Assembly: GCF_010092445.1 (NCBI RefSeq)
Contig: NZ_CP048031.1
Span: forward strand, 124,001 to 188,000
From: Shewanella sp. Arc9-LZ
GTDB taxonomy: Bacteria > Pseudomonadota > Gammaproteobacteria > Enterobacterales > Shewanellaceae
DNA length: 64,000 bases
Direction: 5' to 3'
Shown here piece by piece: positions 44,440 to 56,935 of the stretch. The notes below the pieces were generated by a model, which worked only from the letters and a program-made list of their open reading frames with translations, did not search any database and was not told the origin of the DNA. The position numbers were made by a program, and so were the translations under genes. Each line of letters starts with the position of its first letter. Positions within the stretch are counted from its first letter, which is position 1.

Positions 44440-44465
44440 ATGGAGCGGACTTCGGTCCGCTCCAT
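44440..44465 (+). other. Stable UUCG hairpin between rpsG and fusA
   Basis: ATGGAGCGGAC, TTCG, GTCCGCTCCAT: an 11-bp perfect stem capped by the extra-stable UUCG loop, five bases after the rpsG stop and 50 before fusA. There is no T-run, so it looks like a pausing, processing or mRNA-protection element. Confidence 0.6.
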
Positions 44466-44514
44466 ATTGTTGATATTGCTAAAGCCAAAAGCTTTAGCTG
44501 AGAGGGTATAAATA

Positions 44515-46611
44515 GTGGCTCGTACAACCCCAATTGAGCGTTATCGTAATATCGGTATTGTAGCTCATGTGGATGCAGGTAAAACTACCACAACAGAACG
44601 TGTTCTGTTCTATACCGGTATGTCTCATAAAATCGGTGAGGTGCATGACGGCGCCGCCACGACAGATTGGATGGTACAAGAGCAAGAGCGTGGTATTACT
44701 ATCACCTCAGCTGCTGTAACCACATTTTGGCGCGGAATGGAGGCTCAATTCGCTGAACACCGAATTAATATCATCGATACCCCAGGTCACGTAGACTTCA
44801 CTATTGAAGTCGAGCGTTCATTACGCGTACTCGATGGCGCTGTAGTAGTATTTTGCGGCTCGTCAGGCGTTGAACCACAATCTGAAACAGTATGGCGTCA
44901 AGCTGACAAATACCACGTTCCGCGTTTGGTGTTTGTTAATAAGATGGACCGTGCAGGTGCAGATTTTGACCGTGTAATAAATCAAATTCGTAACCGCCTT
45001 GGCGCGACTTGTGTGCCGATTCAATTGAACATTGGTACAGAAGAAAACTTCAAGGGTGTTATTGATTTAATTAAGATGAAAGCCATTAACTGGTCTGAAA
45101 CAGATCAGGGTATGACCTTCACTTATGAAGACATTCCTGCAAATCTAGCGGCAAAAGCTGCAGAAATGCATGAGTATCTCGTGGAAGCAGCAGCTGAAGC
45201 CTCAGATGAACTGATGAACAAATACCTTGAAGAAGGTGAGTTGTCAGAAGTCGAGATCAAAACAGCGTTGCGTCAGCGCACAATTAACAATGAGATCGTG
45301 TTAGCCACTTGCGGTTCTGCATTTAAGAACAAAGGTGTGCAAGCGGTACTCGATGCGGTAGTTGACTTCTTACCCGCGCCTATTGATGTTCCTGCAATTA
45401 CAGGTATCGATGAAAGCGAAAATGAAGTAAAACGCCCACCAGATGACAATGCCCCTTTTGCGGCTTTAGCATTTAAAATTGCGACTGATCCATTTGTTGG
45501 TACACTGACCTTTATCCGCGTGTATTCAGGTGTACTTGAATCAGGTGCTGGTGTTTATAATTCTGTTAAACAGAAACGTGAACGAGTAGGTCGAATTGTG
45601 CAAATGCACGCAAATGACCGAACAGAACTGAAAGAAGTACGTGCTGGCGATATTGCAGCTGCTATCGGTCTTAAAGATGTAACAACCGGTGATACTCTTT
45701 GCGATAATAATCACAGAGTGATTCTTGAGCGCATGGATTTCCCTGAACCCGTAATTACCATAGCCGTTGAGCCACGTTCAAAAGCAGACCAAGATAAAAT
45801 GGGAATTGCGCTGCAAAAATTAGCAGCAGAAGATCCATCATTCAAAGTTGAGACTGATGAAGAGTCGGCACAAACACTAATATCTGGTATGGGCGAATTG
45901 CATCTAGACATTATCGTTGACCGTATGCGTCGCGAATTTGGTGTAGAGTGTAACGTAGGTAAACCTCAGGTTGCTTACCGTGAAACAATTCGTTCTAAAG
46001 TAGAAGTGGAAGGTAAATTCGTACGTCAATCTGGCGGACGTGGCCAATTTGGTCATGTTTGGTTAAGAATTGAACCACTCGAAGAGGGTGCGGGCTACGA
46101 ATTTGTTAACGAGATTGTAGGTGGTGTAGTTCCTCGTGAATTCATTCCTGCCGTTGACAAAGGTATTCAAGAACAGATGAAGAATGGCGTATTAGCCGGC
46201 TATCCTGTACTTGATGTGAGAGTCAGTTTGTTTGATGGTTCATATCATGATGTGGACTCGAACGAAATGGCGTTCAAAATTGCAGGTTCTATGGGCTTCA
46301 AAAAGGGTGCGCTAGAAGCGACCCCTGTGTTGCTCGAACCTTGTATGAAAGTAGAAGTAACTACACCTGAAGATTATATGGGCGATGTTGTGGGTGATTT
46401 AAACCGCCGTCGTGGCATAATTGAAGGTATGGACGATGGCATCGCAGGTGTTAAACTTGTCCATGCAGTAGTGCCTCTATCTGAAATGTTTGGTTATGCG
46501 ACTGATTTGCGCTCTGCATCTCAGGGTCGTGCCTCATACTCTATGGAGTTTTTGAAGTACGCAGATGCACCGCAAAACATTGCAAAAGCGATTATAGAAT
46601 CTCGTAACTAA
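44515..46611 (+). CDS. fusA: Elongation factor G
   Basis: 698 residues; start GTG with GAGAGG upstream. Translocase of the ribosome. GTPase motifs [21 protein letters not shown] and NKMDRAGA are intact, and domains II-V follow, with the conserved [11 protein letters not shown] of domain IV. The fusA copy sits in the str operon, so it is the housekeeping EF-G. A hairpin TGCTCGA-ATTAA-TCGAGCA (46638-46656) lies between it and tufA. Confidence 0.98.
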   Translation: MARTTPIERYRNIGIVAHVDAGKTTTTERVLFYTGMSHKIGEVHDGAATTDWMVQEQERGITITSAAVTTFWRGMEAQFAEHRINIIDTPGHVDFTIEVERSLRVLDGAVVVFCGSSGVEPQSETVWRQADKYHVPRLVFVNKMDRAGADFDRVINQIRNRLGATCVPIQLNIGTEENFKGVIDLIKMKAINWSETDQGMTFTYEDIPANLAAKAAEMHEYLVEAAAEASDELMNKYLEEGELSEVEIKTALRQRTINNEIVLATCGSAFKNKGVQAVLDAVVDFLPAPIDVPAITGIDESENEVKRPPDDNAPFAALAFKIATDPFVGTLTFIRVYSGVLESGAGVYNSVKQKRERVGRIVQMHANDRTELKEVRAGDIAAAIGLKDVTTGDTLCDNNHRVILERMDFPEPVITIAVEPRSKADQDKMGIALQKLAAEDPSFKVETDEESAQTLISGMGELHLDIIVDRMRREFGVECNVGKPQVAYRETIRSKVEVEGKFVRQSGGRGQFGHVWLRIEPLEEGAGYEFVNEIVGGVVPREFIPAVDKGIQEQMKNGVLAGYPVLDVRVSLFDGSYHDVDSNEMAFKIAGSMGFKKGALEATPVLLEPCMKVEVTTPEDYMGDVVGDLNRRRGIIEGMDDGIAGVKLVHAVVPLSEMFGYATDLRSASQGRASYSMEFLKYADAPQNIAKAIIESRN

Positions 46612-46680
46612 TATTGGTTACGGCATCAATGTTATATTGCTCGAATTAATCGAGCACTTCTGAAAAGAAAGGAATATATC

Positions 46681-47865
46681 GTGGCAAAAGCTAAATTTGA
46701 ACGTATTAAGCCTCACGTAAACGTGGGCACCATTGGTCACGTTGACCATGGTAAAACAACTTTAACAGCAGCAATCTCTGCCGTTTTGTCTAAAACTTAT
46801 GGTGGTGAAGTTAAAAACTTCGCTCAAATCGATAACGCTCCAGAAGAGCGTGAGCGCGGTATTACAATTAATACTTCTCACATCGAATATGACACACCAA
46901 TTCGTCACTACGCACACGTAGATTGTCCAGGTCACGCGGATTATGTTAAAAACATGATTACCGGTGCTGCACAGATGGACGGCGCAATCTTAGTAGTTGC
47001 TGCTACAGACGGCCCAATGCCACAGACACGTGAGCACATCTTGCTTTCACGTCAAGTAGGCGTACCTTTCATCATCGTATTCATGAACAAATGTGACATG
47101 GTAGATGACGAAGAATTACTAGAATTAGTAGAAATGGAAGTGCGTGAGCTTCTTTCAGAATACGACTTCCCAGGTGATGATTTACCAGTAATTCAAGGTT
47201 CAGCTCTTAAGGCACTAGAAGGCCAGCCAGAGTGGGAAGCAAAAATTCTTGAGCTTGCAGAAGCACTAGATACTTATATTCCAGAACCAGCTCGTGACAT
47301 CGATAAGCCATTCCTACTACCAATCGAAGATGTATTCTCGATTTCAGGTCGTGGTACAGTGGTAACAGGTCGTGTTGAACGTGGTATCGTTCGCGTATCA
47401 GACGAAGTTGAAATTGTTGGTGTTCGTCCAACAACTAAAACAACGTGTACTGGTGTAGAAATGTTCCGCAAGCTACTTGACGAAGGTCGTGCTGGCGAAA
47501 ACTGTGGTGTGTTATTACGTGGTACTAAGCGTGATGACGTAGAACGTGGTCAAGTACTAGCTAAGCCTGGTTCAATTAACCCACACACAACTTTCGAATC
47601 AGAAGTTTACGTGTTGTCAAAAGAAGAAGGCGGACGTCATACTCCATTCTTCAAAGGCTACCGTCCACAGTTCTTCTTCCGTACAACAGACGTAACAGGC
47701 ACAATTGAGTTACCAGAAGGCGTAGAAATGGTTATGCCTGGTGATAACATCAAGATGGTCGTTACTCTGATTTACCCAATCGCGATGGACGACGGTTTAC
47801 GTTTCGCTATCCGTGAAGGTGGCCGTACAGTTGGTGCAGGTGTTGTAGCTAAAATTATCGCGTAA
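46681..47865 (+). CDS. tufA: Elongation factor Tu, copy A
   Basis: 394 residues; GTG start with AAAGGAA upstream. Nearly identical to tufB at 29909: one residue differs (Ile9 here), and the differing bases are few and clustered mainly at the extreme 5' end and around 47020-47050. Identity runs past the stop codon through the terminator to about 47917, the mark of gene conversion between the copies. Last gene of the str operon. Confidence 0.98.
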   Translation: MAKAKFERIKPHVNVGTIGHVDHGKTTLTAAISAVLSKTYGGEVKNFAQIDNAPEERERGITINTSHIEYDTPIRHYAHVDCPGHADYVKNMITGAAQMDGAILVVAATDGPMPQTREHILLSRQVGVPFIIVFMNKCDMVDDEELLELVEMEVRELLSEYDFPGDDLPVIQGSALKALEGQPEWEAKILELAEALDTYIPEPARDIDKPFLLPIEDVFSISGRGTVVTGRVERGIVRVSDEVEIVGVRPTTKTTCTGVEMFRKLLDEGRAGENCGVLLRGTKRDDVERGQVLAKPGSINPHTTFESEVYVLSKEEGGRHTPFFKGYRPQFFFRTTDVTGTIELPEGVEMVMPGDNIKMVVTLIYPIAMDDGLRFAIREGGRTVGAGVVAKIIA

Positions 47866-47885
47866 TAGCGAGTTTAGTGAACACT

Positions 47886-47913
47886 AAAAAAGGAAGCTTA
47901 GGCTTCCTTTTTT
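47886..47913 (+). terminator. tufA terminator
   Basis: Same sequence as at tufB: AAAAAAGGAAGC, TTAG, GCTTCCTTTTTT. Ends the str operon. Confidence 0.9.
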
Positions 47914-48018
47914 ATTTCCAAAAAGTAACAATCATTAGTAGCATTAACACATAAAATGTGTAAAATGCGCGGCAGTTGATTGTAAGAAGACTTTTAGAAG
48001 ACTATTTACACAATGGGC

Positions 48019-48046
48019 TTGATCTTAGAAAGAAGATCTGTATAAT
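48019..48046 (+). promoter_or_regulatory. Promoter of the S10 operon
   Basis: TTGATC, 16-base spacer, perfect TATAAT. A short inverted repeat GATCTT/AAGATC (48021-48038) lies within the spacer. The segment 47918-48018 before it shows nothing else definite. Confidence 0.7.
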
Positions 48047-48113
48047 TGCCCACTCGCTGACTAGTGCAGCGTAAATTATAATGTTTAACCAAGTAGGTTA
48101 CTCATTTTCACAG

Positions 48114-48191
48114 CGACTCCGATTGGGAGTCGAACGGTTAAATCATCTCGCTCTGCTTTTCCATTAGGAAGAAGCTAGAGGGTGATTTTTT
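48114..48191 (+). promoter_or_regulatory. S10 operon leader with attenuator hairpin
   Basis: A hairpin CGACTCC-GATTG-GGAGTCG (48114-48132) is followed by a long imperfect stem (48141-48162 with 48167-48187, ATTA loop) ending in TTTTTT. This matches the layout of the Escherichia coli S10 leader, where L4 promotes termination at the last hairpin and represses translation. L4 is encoded in the operon (rplD). Confidence 0.75.
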
Positions 48192-48206
48192 ATATGTCCA
48201 TTTTAG

Positions 48207-48530
<324 letters not shown>

Positions 48531-48557
48531 TTGAGATCCTTAGAAGAGGTTTGAGAG

Positions 48558-49196
48558 ATGGCTATCGGTCTTATTGGTCGTAAAGTGGGTATGACTCGCA
48601 TCTTCACTGAAGATGGTACGTCAATCCCTGTAACAGTAATCGAGATTGCAGGCAACCGCGTTACTCAAGTGAAAACTTTAGAAACAGACGGTTATCGTGC
48701 ACTTCAAGTGACTACTGGTACCAAAAAAGCCAATCGCATCACTAAAGCAGAAGCAGGTCACTTTGCCAAGGGCGGCGTAGAAGCTGGTCGTGGTTTGTGG
48801 GAAATGCGTTTAGCAGATGGTGAAGGCGAAGGCATTGAAGTTGGTGCTGAAATTAATGTTGATATTTTCGCTGAGACAGTGAAAGTAGATGTTACTGGTC
48901 AATCAAAAGGTAAAGGTTTCCAAGGCGGCGTTAAGCGTTGGAACTTCCGTACTCAAGATATGACACATGGTAACTCTTTGGCACACCGTTCGAATGGTTC
49001 TATCGGTCAGAACCAAACGCCTGGTCGTGTATTCAAAGGCAAGAAAATGTCAGGCCATATGGGTGCTGAGCAAGTAACAACTCAAAATCTACACGTAGTA
49101 CGTGTTGATGCAGAGCGTAACTTGTTGTTAGTACGCGGCGCAGTTCCAGGCGCTACCAATGGTGACTTGATTATCAAGCCAGCAGTTAAAGCTTAA
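48558..49196 (+). CDS. rplC: 50S ribosomal protein L3
   Basis: 212 residues. One of the first proteins to bind 23S rRNA in assembly. The long extension toward the peptidyl-transferase centre includes [21 protein letters not shown]; the glutamine in GQNQTPG is the site methylated by PrmB in enteric bacteria. Confidence 0.98.
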   Translation: MAIGLIGRKVGMTRIFTEDGTSIPVTVIEIAGNRVTQVKTLETDGYRALQVTTGTKKANRITKAEAGHFAKGGVEAGRGLWEMRLADGEGEGIEVGAEINVDIFAETVKVDVTGQSKGKGFQGGVKRWNFRTQDMTHGNSLAHRSNGSIGQNQTPGRVFKGKKMSGHMGAEQVTTQNLHVVRVDAERNLLLVRGAVPGATNGDLIIKPAVKA

Positions 49197-49213
49197 GGTC
49201 TGAGGAGATAGTA

Positions 49214-49819
49214 ATGGAATTGGTATTGAAAGACGCCCAGAGCGCTCTTGAAGTTTCCGAAACTACCTTCGGCCGTGACTTTAACGAGGCATTGGTTCAT
49301 CAGGTAGTTGTAGCATATGCTGCAAACGCGCGTCAGGGCACTCGTGCTCAAAAGACTCGTGCGGAAGTAACTGGCTCAGGCAAAAAGCCTTGGCGCCAGA
49401 AAGGCACAGGCCGCGCTCGTGCCGGTAGTGTTAAAGGCCCAATCTGGCGTGGCGGTGGCGTAACATTCGCTGCTAAAACACAAGATCACAGCCAAAAAGT
49501 TAACAAGAAGATGTACCGTGGTGCTCTAAAGAGCATATTCTCTGAATTGGTACGTCAAGAGCGTCTAGTTGTTGTTGAATCGTTTGGTGTTGAAGCTCCT
49601 AAAACTAAAGAGCTGAAAGCTAAATTAAAAGCAATGAACTTAGAAGATGTTCTAATTGTTACAGCTGAAGTTGATGAGAATTTATTCTTAGCAGCTCGCA
49701 ACTTATACAAAGTTGACGTGCGTGACGTAGCGGGTCTTGACCCAGTTAGTCTAATTGCGTTCAACACTGTTCTTGTTACTGCTGATGCAGTGAAGCAAAT
49801 CGAGGAGATGCTAGCATGA
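49214..49819 (+). CDS. rplD: 50S ribosomal protein L4
   Basis: 201 residues. Lines the exit tunnel through the loop with [18 protein letters not shown] and is the repressor of the S10 operon acting on the leader at 48114. Stop overlaps the rplW start by four bases (ATGA). Confidence 0.98.
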   Translation: MELVLKDAQSALEVSETTFGRDFNEALVHQVVVAYAANARQGTRAQKTRAEVTGSGKKPWRQKGTGRARAGSVKGPIWRGGGVTFAAKTQDHSQKVNKKMYRGALKSIFSELVRQERLVVVESFGVEAPKTKELKAKLKAMNLEDVLIVTAEVDENLFLAARNLYKVDVRDVAGLDPVSLIAFNTVLVTADAVKQIEEMLA

Positions 49820-50118
49820 TCCGCGAAGAACGTTTGCTAAAAGTTATTCTTGGTCCACATATCTCTGAAAAGAGTACTGTGCTTGCTGAGAAAAACAACA
49901 CTGTAGTTTTCCGCGTAGCCATCGATGCAACTAAAGCAGAGATTAAAGCTGCAGTAGCGAAGCTATTTGAAGTTGAAGTTGATTCTGTTCGCACTTTAGT
50001 TAATAAAGGCAAAACCAAGCGTACCGGTGGCCGTGTAGGTCGTCGTATCGATTGGAAAAAAGCTTATGTTACTTTAGCTGCTGGTGCTGAAATCGATTTC
50101 GTCGGCGGCGCTGAATAA
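49816..50118 (+). CDS. rplW: 50S ribosomal protein L23
   Basis: 100 residues. At the tunnel exit, where it docks trigger factor and SRP; the family-conserved glutamate is in the N-terminal half. Coupled to rplD by a four-base overlap. Confidence 0.97.
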
Positions 50119-50134
50119 GCAAAGGAGAATTATC

Positions 50135-51252
<1,118 letters not shown>

Positions 51253-51267
51253 TACGGGAGGAATAAG

Positions 51268-51600
51268 ATGGAAGTTTTAGCTAAACATCGTTTTGCTCGT
51301 ACGTCTGCGCAGAAGGCCCGTCTAGTTGCTGATCAAATTCGCGGATTGCCTGTTTCTAAGGCACTCGAGATTTTGACATTCAGCCCCAAGAAAGCCGCCG
51401 TACTAGTAAAAAAAGTACTTGACTCAGCTATCGCAAACGCCGAACACAACGAAGGTGCTGACATTGATGAGCTTAAAGTTGGAGCCGTCTTCGTAGATGA
51501 AGGCCCAACAATGAAGCGTATCATGCCACGTGCTAAAGGCCGCGCTGATCGTATCATGAAGCGTACCAGTCACATCACTGTGGTTGTAGCAGATCGCTAG
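51268..51600 (+). CDS. rplV: 50S ribosomal protein L22
   Basis: 110 residues. The beta-hairpin ([18 protein letters not shown]) reaches into the exit tunnel near the macrolide site; no deletion or insertion of the kind known in macrolide resistance is seen. Confidence 0.98.
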   Translation: MEVLAKHRFARTSAQKARLVADQIRGLPVSKALEILTFSPKKAAVLVKKVLDSAIANAEHNEGADIDELKVGAVFVDEGPTMKRIMPRAKGRADRIMKRTSHITVVVADR

Positions 51601-51612
51601 GAGAAGAGAGCA

Positions 51613-52302
51613 ATGGGACAGAAAGTACATCCTAATGGTATCCGTCTGGGTATCACTAAGCCTTGGATCTCTACCTGGTACGCAGATAAGTCAGACTATG
51701 CAAATAATCTGAACAGCGACTGGGAAGTGCGTCAATATTTAACTGAAAAGTTAAAAGCCGCATCAGTATCTAAGATTGTTATTGAACGCCCAGCGAAAAG
51801 CATCCGCGTTACTATTCACACTGCCCGTCCAGGTATTGTGATTGGTAAGAAAGGTGAAGACGTTGAAGTATTACGTGCCTATGTGTCTAAAATCACTGGT
51901 ACTACTGCTCAAATCAACATCGCTGAGATCCGTAAGCCTGAATTAGACGCTAAGCTCGTTGCTGACTCTATTGCTCAGCAGTTAGAGCGTCGTGTTATGT
52001 TCCGTCGTGCTATGAAGCGCGCAGTACAAAACGCAATGCGCATTGGTGCTCAAGGTATCAAAGTTCAAGTGAGCGGCCGTTTAGGCGGCGCTGAAATTGC
52101 GCGTGCAGAATGGTATCGTGAAGGTCGTGTACCTTTGCATACTTTGCGTGCTGATATCGACTATTCAACCGCAGAAAGTCACACTCAATACGGTGTGATT
52201 GGTATTAAAGTTTGGATCTTCAAAGGCGAAGTTCTAGACGGTTTAGTACCTGCTATTGAAGAGCCTAAGCAGCAACCTAAGCGTAAGCCTCGTGGTAAAT
52301 AG
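51613..52302 (+). CDS. rpsC: 30S ribosomal protein S3
   Basis: 229 residues. Contains the KH domain ([14 protein letters not shown]) and forms part of the mRNA entry channel helicase. Basic C-terminal tail [11 protein letters not shown]. Confidence 0.98.
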
Positions 52303-52313
52303 GAGAAACTTTT

Positions 52314-52724
52314 ATGCTGCAACCTAAACGTATGAAGTTTCGCAAGATGTTCAAGGGCCGCAACCGTGGTCTAGCGAACGGTACCGAAGTTAGCTTTGGT
52401 ACTTTCGGTTTGAAAGCAGTCGGCCGTGGCCGTTTAACTGCACGTCAAATTGAATCTGCACGTCGTGCCATGACACGTCATGTTAAACGTCAAGGACAAA
52501 TTTGGATTCGAGTTTTCCCTGACAAGCCAATTACCTCTAAGCCTCTTGAAGTGCGTATGGGTAAAGGTAAAGGTAACGTTGAATACTGGGTATGTCAGAT
52601 TCAACCTGGTAAGGTTCTTTACGAGATGGATGGTGTTCCTGAGTCGTTGGCTCGTGAAGCCTTCGCTTTGGCTTCTGCCAAACTTCCTCTGAAGACTACC
52701 TTCGTAACTAAGACGGTGATGTAA
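52314..52724 (+). CDS. rplP: 50S ribosomal protein L16
   Basis: 136 residues. Near the A-site tRNA elbow; the arginine in the [19 protein letters not shown] region is hydroxylated in enteric bacteria (YcfD). Its last base is the first base of the rpmC start codon. Confidence 0.98.
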
Positions 52725-52915
52725 TGAAAGCGAGCGAACTAAGAGAAAAGAGCGTTGAAGAACTTAACGCTGAATTACTTGGTCTGCTGCGTGAGCAGTT
52801 TAACCTGCGTATGCAACACGCTACTGGTCAGTTGACTCAAACGAATCAGTTGAAACTAGTGCGTCGTAACATTGCACGTGTTAAGACCATTATTACTTCT
52901 AAGGCAGGTGTGTAA
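52724..52915 (+). CDS. rpmC: 50S ribosomal protein L29
   Basis: 63 residues, two-helix protein at the tunnel exit. ATG shared by one base with the rplP stop, and its stop shares one base with the rpsQ start, so all three are translationally coupled. Confidence 0.97.
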
Positions 52916-53163
52916 TGTCTGATAAAGCCCGTACTTTGCAAGGTAAAGTAATTAGCAACAAAATGGATAAGTCTATTACTGTTGCTATTGAGCGCCAAGT
53001 GAAACATCCTATTTATGGGAAGTACATTAAGCGTACAACTAAGATCCATGCACATGACGAAACTAATCAGTGTAATGAAGGGGATTTCGTGGCTATTAGC
53101 CAGTGTCGTCCTCTATCTAAGACTAAGTCTTGGACACTAGCTGAAGTAGTAACAAAAGCCTAA
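52915..53163 (+). CDS. rpsQ: 30S ribosomal protein S17
   Basis: 82 residues, OB-fold primary binder of 16S rRNA helix 11. Last gene of the S10 operon; a strong terminator follows. Confidence 0.98.
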   Translation: MSDKARTLQGKVISNKMDKSITVAIERQVKHPIYGKYIKRTTKIHAHDETNQCNEGDFVAISQCRPLSKTKSWTLAEVVTKA

Positions 53164-53181
53164 TCTCGATTAGGTTAACGT

Positions 53182-53217
53182 AAACGGCCCCAGTATTTGG
53201 GGCCGTTTGTTTTTTTT
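53182..53217 (+). terminator. Terminator of the S10 operon
   Basis: 11-bp perfect stem AAACGGCCCCA (53182-53192) with 53198-53208, then a G and a run of eight T. It separates the S10 and spc operons. Confidence 0.88.
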
Positions 53218-53241
53218 GCTATGCATTCCAAAAATGTGTGT

Positions 53242-53247
53242 TATACT
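53242..53247 (+). promoter_or_regulatory. Candidate -10 of the spc operon promoter
   Basis: TATACT followed by a GC-rich stretch TGCGCGCC, about 90 bases before rplN. No -35 matches well (TATGCA at 16-base spacing is the best). A promoter here is expected because the S10 operon ends just upstream. Confidence 0.5.
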
Positions 53248-53339
53248 TGCGCGCCAATTTTGAGTAAATTATTACTTGAATTTGGTTCAAATATACTCCC
53301 ATAGTGGGATTGTGTAGTAACGATAGCGGAGCACTTGAA

Positions 53340-53708
53340 ATGATCCAAATGCAATCGACTCTAGACGTCGCATGTAACAGCGGCGCACGCAGAGTTCAGT
53401 GTATTAAGGTCTTGGGTGGCTCTCATCGTCGTTATGCCGGTATCGGCGACATTATCAAAGTTTCTGTTAAAGAAGCGATTCCTCGCGCTAAAGCGAAGAA
53501 AGGTGATGTATATAACGCGGTGGTAGTCCGTACTAAGAAAGGCGTACGTCGTCCAGACGGTTCTGTCATTCGCTTCGATCGGAATGCAGCGGTATTGCTT
53601 AACGCAAACCTTGCACCGATTGGTACTCGTATCTTTGGCCCAGTGACACGTGAATTGCGTAATGATAAATTCATGAAAATTGTCTCGCTGGCACCAGAAG
53701 TACTGTAA
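53340..53708 (+). CDS. rplN: 50S ribosomal protein L14
   Basis: 122 residues beginning [17 protein letters not shown]; the frame runs 12 codons further up but the ATG at 53340 fits the family and has CGGAG upstream. First gene of the spc operon. Forms an intersubunit bridge and binds RsfS. Confidence 0.97.
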   Translation: MIQMQSTLDVACNSGARRVQCIKVLGGSHRRYAGIGDIIKVSVKEAIPRAKAKKGDVYNAVVVRTKKGVRRPDGSVIRFDRNAAVLLNANLAPIGTRIFGPVTRELRNDKFMKIVSLAPEVL

Positions 53709-53718
53709 GGAGCTTCAA

Positions 53719-54033
53719 ATGGCAGCTAAAATCCGTCGTGAAGACGAAGTAATTATATTAGCAGGTAAAGACAAGGGTAGCCGCGGTAAGGTTTCTCAAG
53801 TTCTACCTACTGGTAAGTTAATTGTTGAAGGCTTTAATCTTGTTAAAAAGCACCAGAAACCTAACCCTCAATTGGGTGTGACTGGCGGCGTTATCGAGAA
53901 AGAAGCACCGATGCAAGCATCAAACGTTGCGATCTTTAACCAAGCCACAGGCAAGGCAGATCGTGTTGGTTTCCGATTTGAAGACGGCAAAAAAGTCCGT
54001 TTCTTTAAATCGAACAGCGAACTCGTTAAGTAA
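53719..54033 (+). CDS. rplX: 50S ribosomal protein L24
   Basis: 104 residues from [11 protein letters not shown], with AAGGAG upstream; the upstream 13 codons overlap rplN and are not used. Assembly initiator protein with a KOW motif ([13 protein letters not shown]). Confidence 0.97.
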   Translation: MAAKIRREDEVIILAGKDKGSRGKVSQVLPTGKLIVEGFNLVKKHQKPNPQLGVTGGVIEKEAPMQASNVAIFNQATGKADRVGFRFEDGKKVRFFKSNSELVK

Positions 54034-54046
54034 TTTGGAGTAAACG

Positions 54047-54586
54047 ATGGCGAAACTGCATGATAAATATCAAGAGACTGTAGTTGCTGAACTAGCTAAA
54101 AAGTTCGGCTACAGCAGTGTCATGCAAGTCCCTCGGATTGAAAAAATCACCCTAAACATGGGTGTGGGCGAAGCTGTTGCAGATAAGAAAGTTATGGAGC
54201 ATGCGCTCCGTGACATGACTGCAATCGCTGGCCAGAAGCCAATTGTAACTGTTGCTCGTAAATCAGTTGCTGGTTTTAAAATCCGTGAAGGCTACCCTAT
54301 TGGCTGTAAAGTTACCCTACGCGGTGAGCGTATGTGGGAATTTTTAGAGCGTTTAGTTGACATTGCAATACCACGTATTCGTGATTTCCGAGGCTTAAGC
54401 GCTAAAGCGTTTGACGGCCGTGGTAATTACGCAATGGGCGTGCGTGAGCAGATCATCTTCCCAGAAATCGATTATGATAAAATCGATAAAATTCGTGGTA
54501 TGGATATTGTTATCACTACTACTGCGAAGAATGATGAAGAAGGTCGTGCTTTGTTAGACGCTTTTAACTTCCCATTCAAGAAATAA
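54047..54586 (+). CDS. rplE: 50S ribosomal protein L5
   Basis: 179 residues. Binds 5S rRNA and contacts P-site tRNA. In Escherichia coli the start of this gene is where S8 binds to repress the spc operon; rpsH is encoded two genes downstream. Confidence 0.98.
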   Translation: MAKLHDKYQETVVAELAKKFGYSSVMQVPRIEKITLNMGVGEAVADKKVMEHALRDMTAIAGQKPIVTVARKSVAGFKIREGYPIGCKVTLRGERMWEFLERLVDIAIPRIRDFRGLSAKAFDGRGNYAMGVREQIIFPEIDYDKIDKIRGMDIVITTTAKNDEEGRALLDAFNFPFKK

Positions 54587-54596
54587 GGGTAGCATA

Positions 54597-54902
54597 ATGG
54601 CAAAAACATCTATGAAAGCACGTGAAGCAAAACGTGCGCAGCTCGTAGCTAAATATGCTGAAAAGCGTTTAGCACTTAAGGCTATAATCAGCAGCCCTGC
54701 AACTTCTGAAGAAGATCGCTGGGATGCCGTACTTAAGTTACAAGCTCTACCACGTGATTCTAGCGCTGCGCGTCAACGCAACCGCTGTAATCAAACTGGT
54801 CGCCCACATGGTTTTCTACGTAAATTCGGCTTAAGCCGTATTAAATTACGTGAAGCAACCATGCGTGGTGAAGTTCCTGGTCTGCGTAAGGCCAGCTGGT
54901 AA
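54597..54902 (+). CDS. rpsN: 30S ribosomal protein S14
   Basis: 101 residues: the zinc-independent long form without the CxxC pair of the short S14. Fits a gammaproteobacterium. Conserved [20 protein letters not shown]. Confidence 0.98.
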   Translation: MAKTSMKAREAKRAQLVAKYAEKRLALKAIISSPATSEEDRWDAVLKLQALPRDSSAARQRNRCNQTGRPHGFLRKFGLSRIKLREATMRGEVPGLRKASW

Positions 54903-54926
54903 GCACTTGTCACGGAGTAAGCTAAT

Positions 54927-55319
54927 ATGAGCATGCAAGATCCTATTGCGGATATGTTAACCCGTATTCGTAACGGCCAAGCTGCTAACCACGTATCTGT
55001 TAAGATGCCTTCAGCTAAGTTAAAAGTAGCAATTGCGAAATTACTTAAAGATGAAGGTTTCATTACTGAATACGCCGTAGCAGATGAAGCTAAGCCTGAA
55101 TTAGAAATTACGTTAAAGTACTTTCAAGGCAAACCAGTCGTTGAGACTATCCAGCGTGTAAGTCGCCCTGGTCTTCGTATTTACAAAGGTAAAGACGAGT
55201 TACCAAAGGTGATGGGCGGTCTGGGTATCGCAATTGTGTCCACTTCTCAAGGCTTGATGACTGATCGCGCCGCCCGCCAAAATGGCACGGGTGGCGAGGT
55301 TATCTGCTACGTAGCGTAA
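54927..55319 (+). CDS. rpsH: 30S ribosomal protein S8
   Basis: 130 residues, primary binder of 16S rRNA and translational repressor of the spc operon. Conserved C-terminal [20 protein letters not shown]. Confidence 0.98.
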   Translation: MSMQDPIADMLTRIRNGQAANHVSVKMPSAKLKVAIAKLLKDEGFITEYAVADEAKPELEITLKYFQGKPVVETIQRVSRPGLRIYKGKDELPKVMGGLGIAIVSTSQGLMTDRAARQNGTGGEVICYVA

Positions 55320-55329
55320 GGAGCTAGAA

Positions 55330-55863
55330 ATGTCTCGTGTTGCAAAAGCACCAGTCACTGTTCCTGCTGGCGTAGAGGTGACTTTAAACGAACAGACCTT
55401 AACTGTTAAAGGCAGTAAAGGAAGTCTGACTCGAGTAATCAACAATGCGGTAAATGTTGTTATCGAAGATGCACAAGTAAAGTTTCTTCCTGTCGATGGC
55501 GTTTCTAACGCTTGGGCTCAGGCTGGTACTGCACGTGCACTAGTAAACAACATGGTTGTTGGTGTATCTCAAGGTTTTGTGAAAAAACTTAAATTAGTTG
55601 GTGTAGGTTACCGTGCAAAGATTGCTGGTAGTGACTTAGATTTAACATTAGGTTTCTCACATCCATTAGTACACAAACTGCCCGCAGGCGTTACTGCAGA
55701 GTGTCCTAGCCAAACTGAAATCGTGCTTTCGGGCGTTGATAAACAAGTTGTTGGTCAGGTTGCTGCTGAAATTCGCGGATATCGTCCACCAGAGCCTTAT
55801 AAAGGCAAAGGTGTTCGTTATGATGACGAAATAGTACGCCGTAAAGAGGCTAAGAAGAAGTAG
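55330..55863 (+). CDS. rplF: 50S ribosomal protein L6
   Basis: 177 residues with two similar domains; near the sarcin-ricin loop. Signature [14 protein letters not shown] at the C-terminus. Confidence 0.98.
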   Translation: MSRVAKAPVTVPAGVEVTLNEQTLTVKGSKGSLTRVINNAVNVVIEDAQVKFLPVDGVSNAWAQAGTARALVNNMVVGVSQGFVKKLKLVGVGYRAKIAGSDLDLTLGFSHPLVHKLPAGVTAECPSQTEIVLSGVDKQVVGQVAAEIRGYRPPEPYKGKGVRYDDEIVRRKEAKKK

Positions 55864-55873
55864 GTAACGCGAT

Positions 55874-56224
55874 ATGGATAAGAAAACATCTCGCTTACGT
55901 CGCGCGTTACGTGCACGTAAGAAGATCCAAGAGCTGGGCGTGAATCGTCTGGTTGTACATCGTACACCGCGTCACATTTATGCTCAGGTGATCAATCCTG
56001 AAGCTCAGGTGTTGGCAGTTGCTTCAACCGTTGAAAAAGCGGTTAAAGAGCTACTAAAGAGTACCGGTAACGTTGATGCGGCTAAAGCAGTAGGTAAAAT
56101 TGTTGCTGAGCGTGCGATCGAGAAGGGCGTAGCAACAGTTGCGTTCGACCGTTCTGGTTTCAAGTATCATGGTCGTGTAGCTGCACTAGCAGATGCCGCT
56201 CGTGAAGCTGGCCTGAAGTTCTAA
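55874..56224 (+). CDS. rplR: 50S ribosomal protein L18
   Basis: 116 residues, 5S rRNA-binding protein with a basic N-terminus ([11 protein letters not shown]). Conserved [24 protein letters not shown]. Confidence 0.98.
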   Translation: MDKKTSRLRRALRARKKIQELGVNRLVVHRTPRHIYAQVINPEAQVLAVASTVEKAVKELLKSTGNVDAAKAVGKIVAERAIEKGVATVAFDRSGFKYHGRVAALADAAREAGLKF

Positions 56225-56236
56225 GGGGTTATAAAA

Positions 56237-56740
56237 ATGGCTAAATTAGAAGCTCAGCAAAAAGACGATCTGCAAGAGAAATTGATTGCAGTTAATCGTG
56301 TTTCTAAAGTAGTTAAGGGCGGTCGTATCTTTAGCTTCACAGCACTAACAGTAGTGGGTGACGGTAACGGTAAGATTGGCTATGGCTATGGTAAAGCGCG
56401 TGAAGTTCCAGCTGCTATTCAAAAAGCAATGGAAAAAGCCCGTCGTAATATGGTAACAGTGGAGTTGAATGCAGGTACTTTGCATCACCCAGTTAAAGGT
56501 CGCCATACTGGTTCAAAAGTTTATATGCAACCAGCATCACAGGGTACCGGTATTATTGCCGGTGGCGCAATGCGTGCCGTATTGGAAGTAGCAGGCGTTC
56601 ATAACGTTCTGTCAAAAGCATACGGTTCTACTAACCCGATCAACATCGTTCGCGCAACTGTCGATGCGTTGGTGCACATGAAGTCACCAGCTCAAATCGC
56701 AGCAAAACGTGGCCTGAATGTTGATGAGATTCGGGGGTAA
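56237..56740 (+). CDS. rpsE: 30S ribosomal protein S5
   Basis: 167 residues with the N-terminal double-stranded-RNA-binding-like domain ([15 protein letters not shown]) and the C-terminal domain. Residues linked to spectinomycin resistance (VKGGRIFSF loop) look wild type. Confidence 0.98.
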   Translation: MAKLEAQQKDDLQEKLIAVNRVSKVVKGGRIFSFTALTVVGDGNGKIGYGYGKAREVPAAIQKAMEKARRNMVTVELNAGTLHHPVKGRHTGSKVYMQPASQGTGIIAGGAMRAVLEVAGVHNVLSKAYGSTNPINIVRATVDALVHMKSPAQIAAKRGLNVDEIRG

Positions 56741-56746
56741 TGCACC

Positions 56747-56935
56747 ATGGCTACTAAAACTTTAAAAGTCACACAGACTAAAAGCAGCATTGGTCGTTTA
56801 CCAAAACACCGTGCAACCTTAACCGGTTTAGGCCTACGCCGTATTAATCACACTGTTGAAGTTGAAGATACACCTTCAGTTCGCGGTATGATTAATAAGG
56901 TGTACTACATGGTTTCGGTGGAGGAATTAGGATAA
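56747..56935 (+). CDS. rpmD: 50S ribosomal protein L30
   Basis: 62 residues. Its stop shares one base with the rplO start. Conserved [16 protein letters not shown]. Confidence 0.97.
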   Translation: MATKTLKVTQTKSSIGRLPKHRATLTGLGLRRINHTVEVEDTPSVRGMINKVYYMVSVEELG

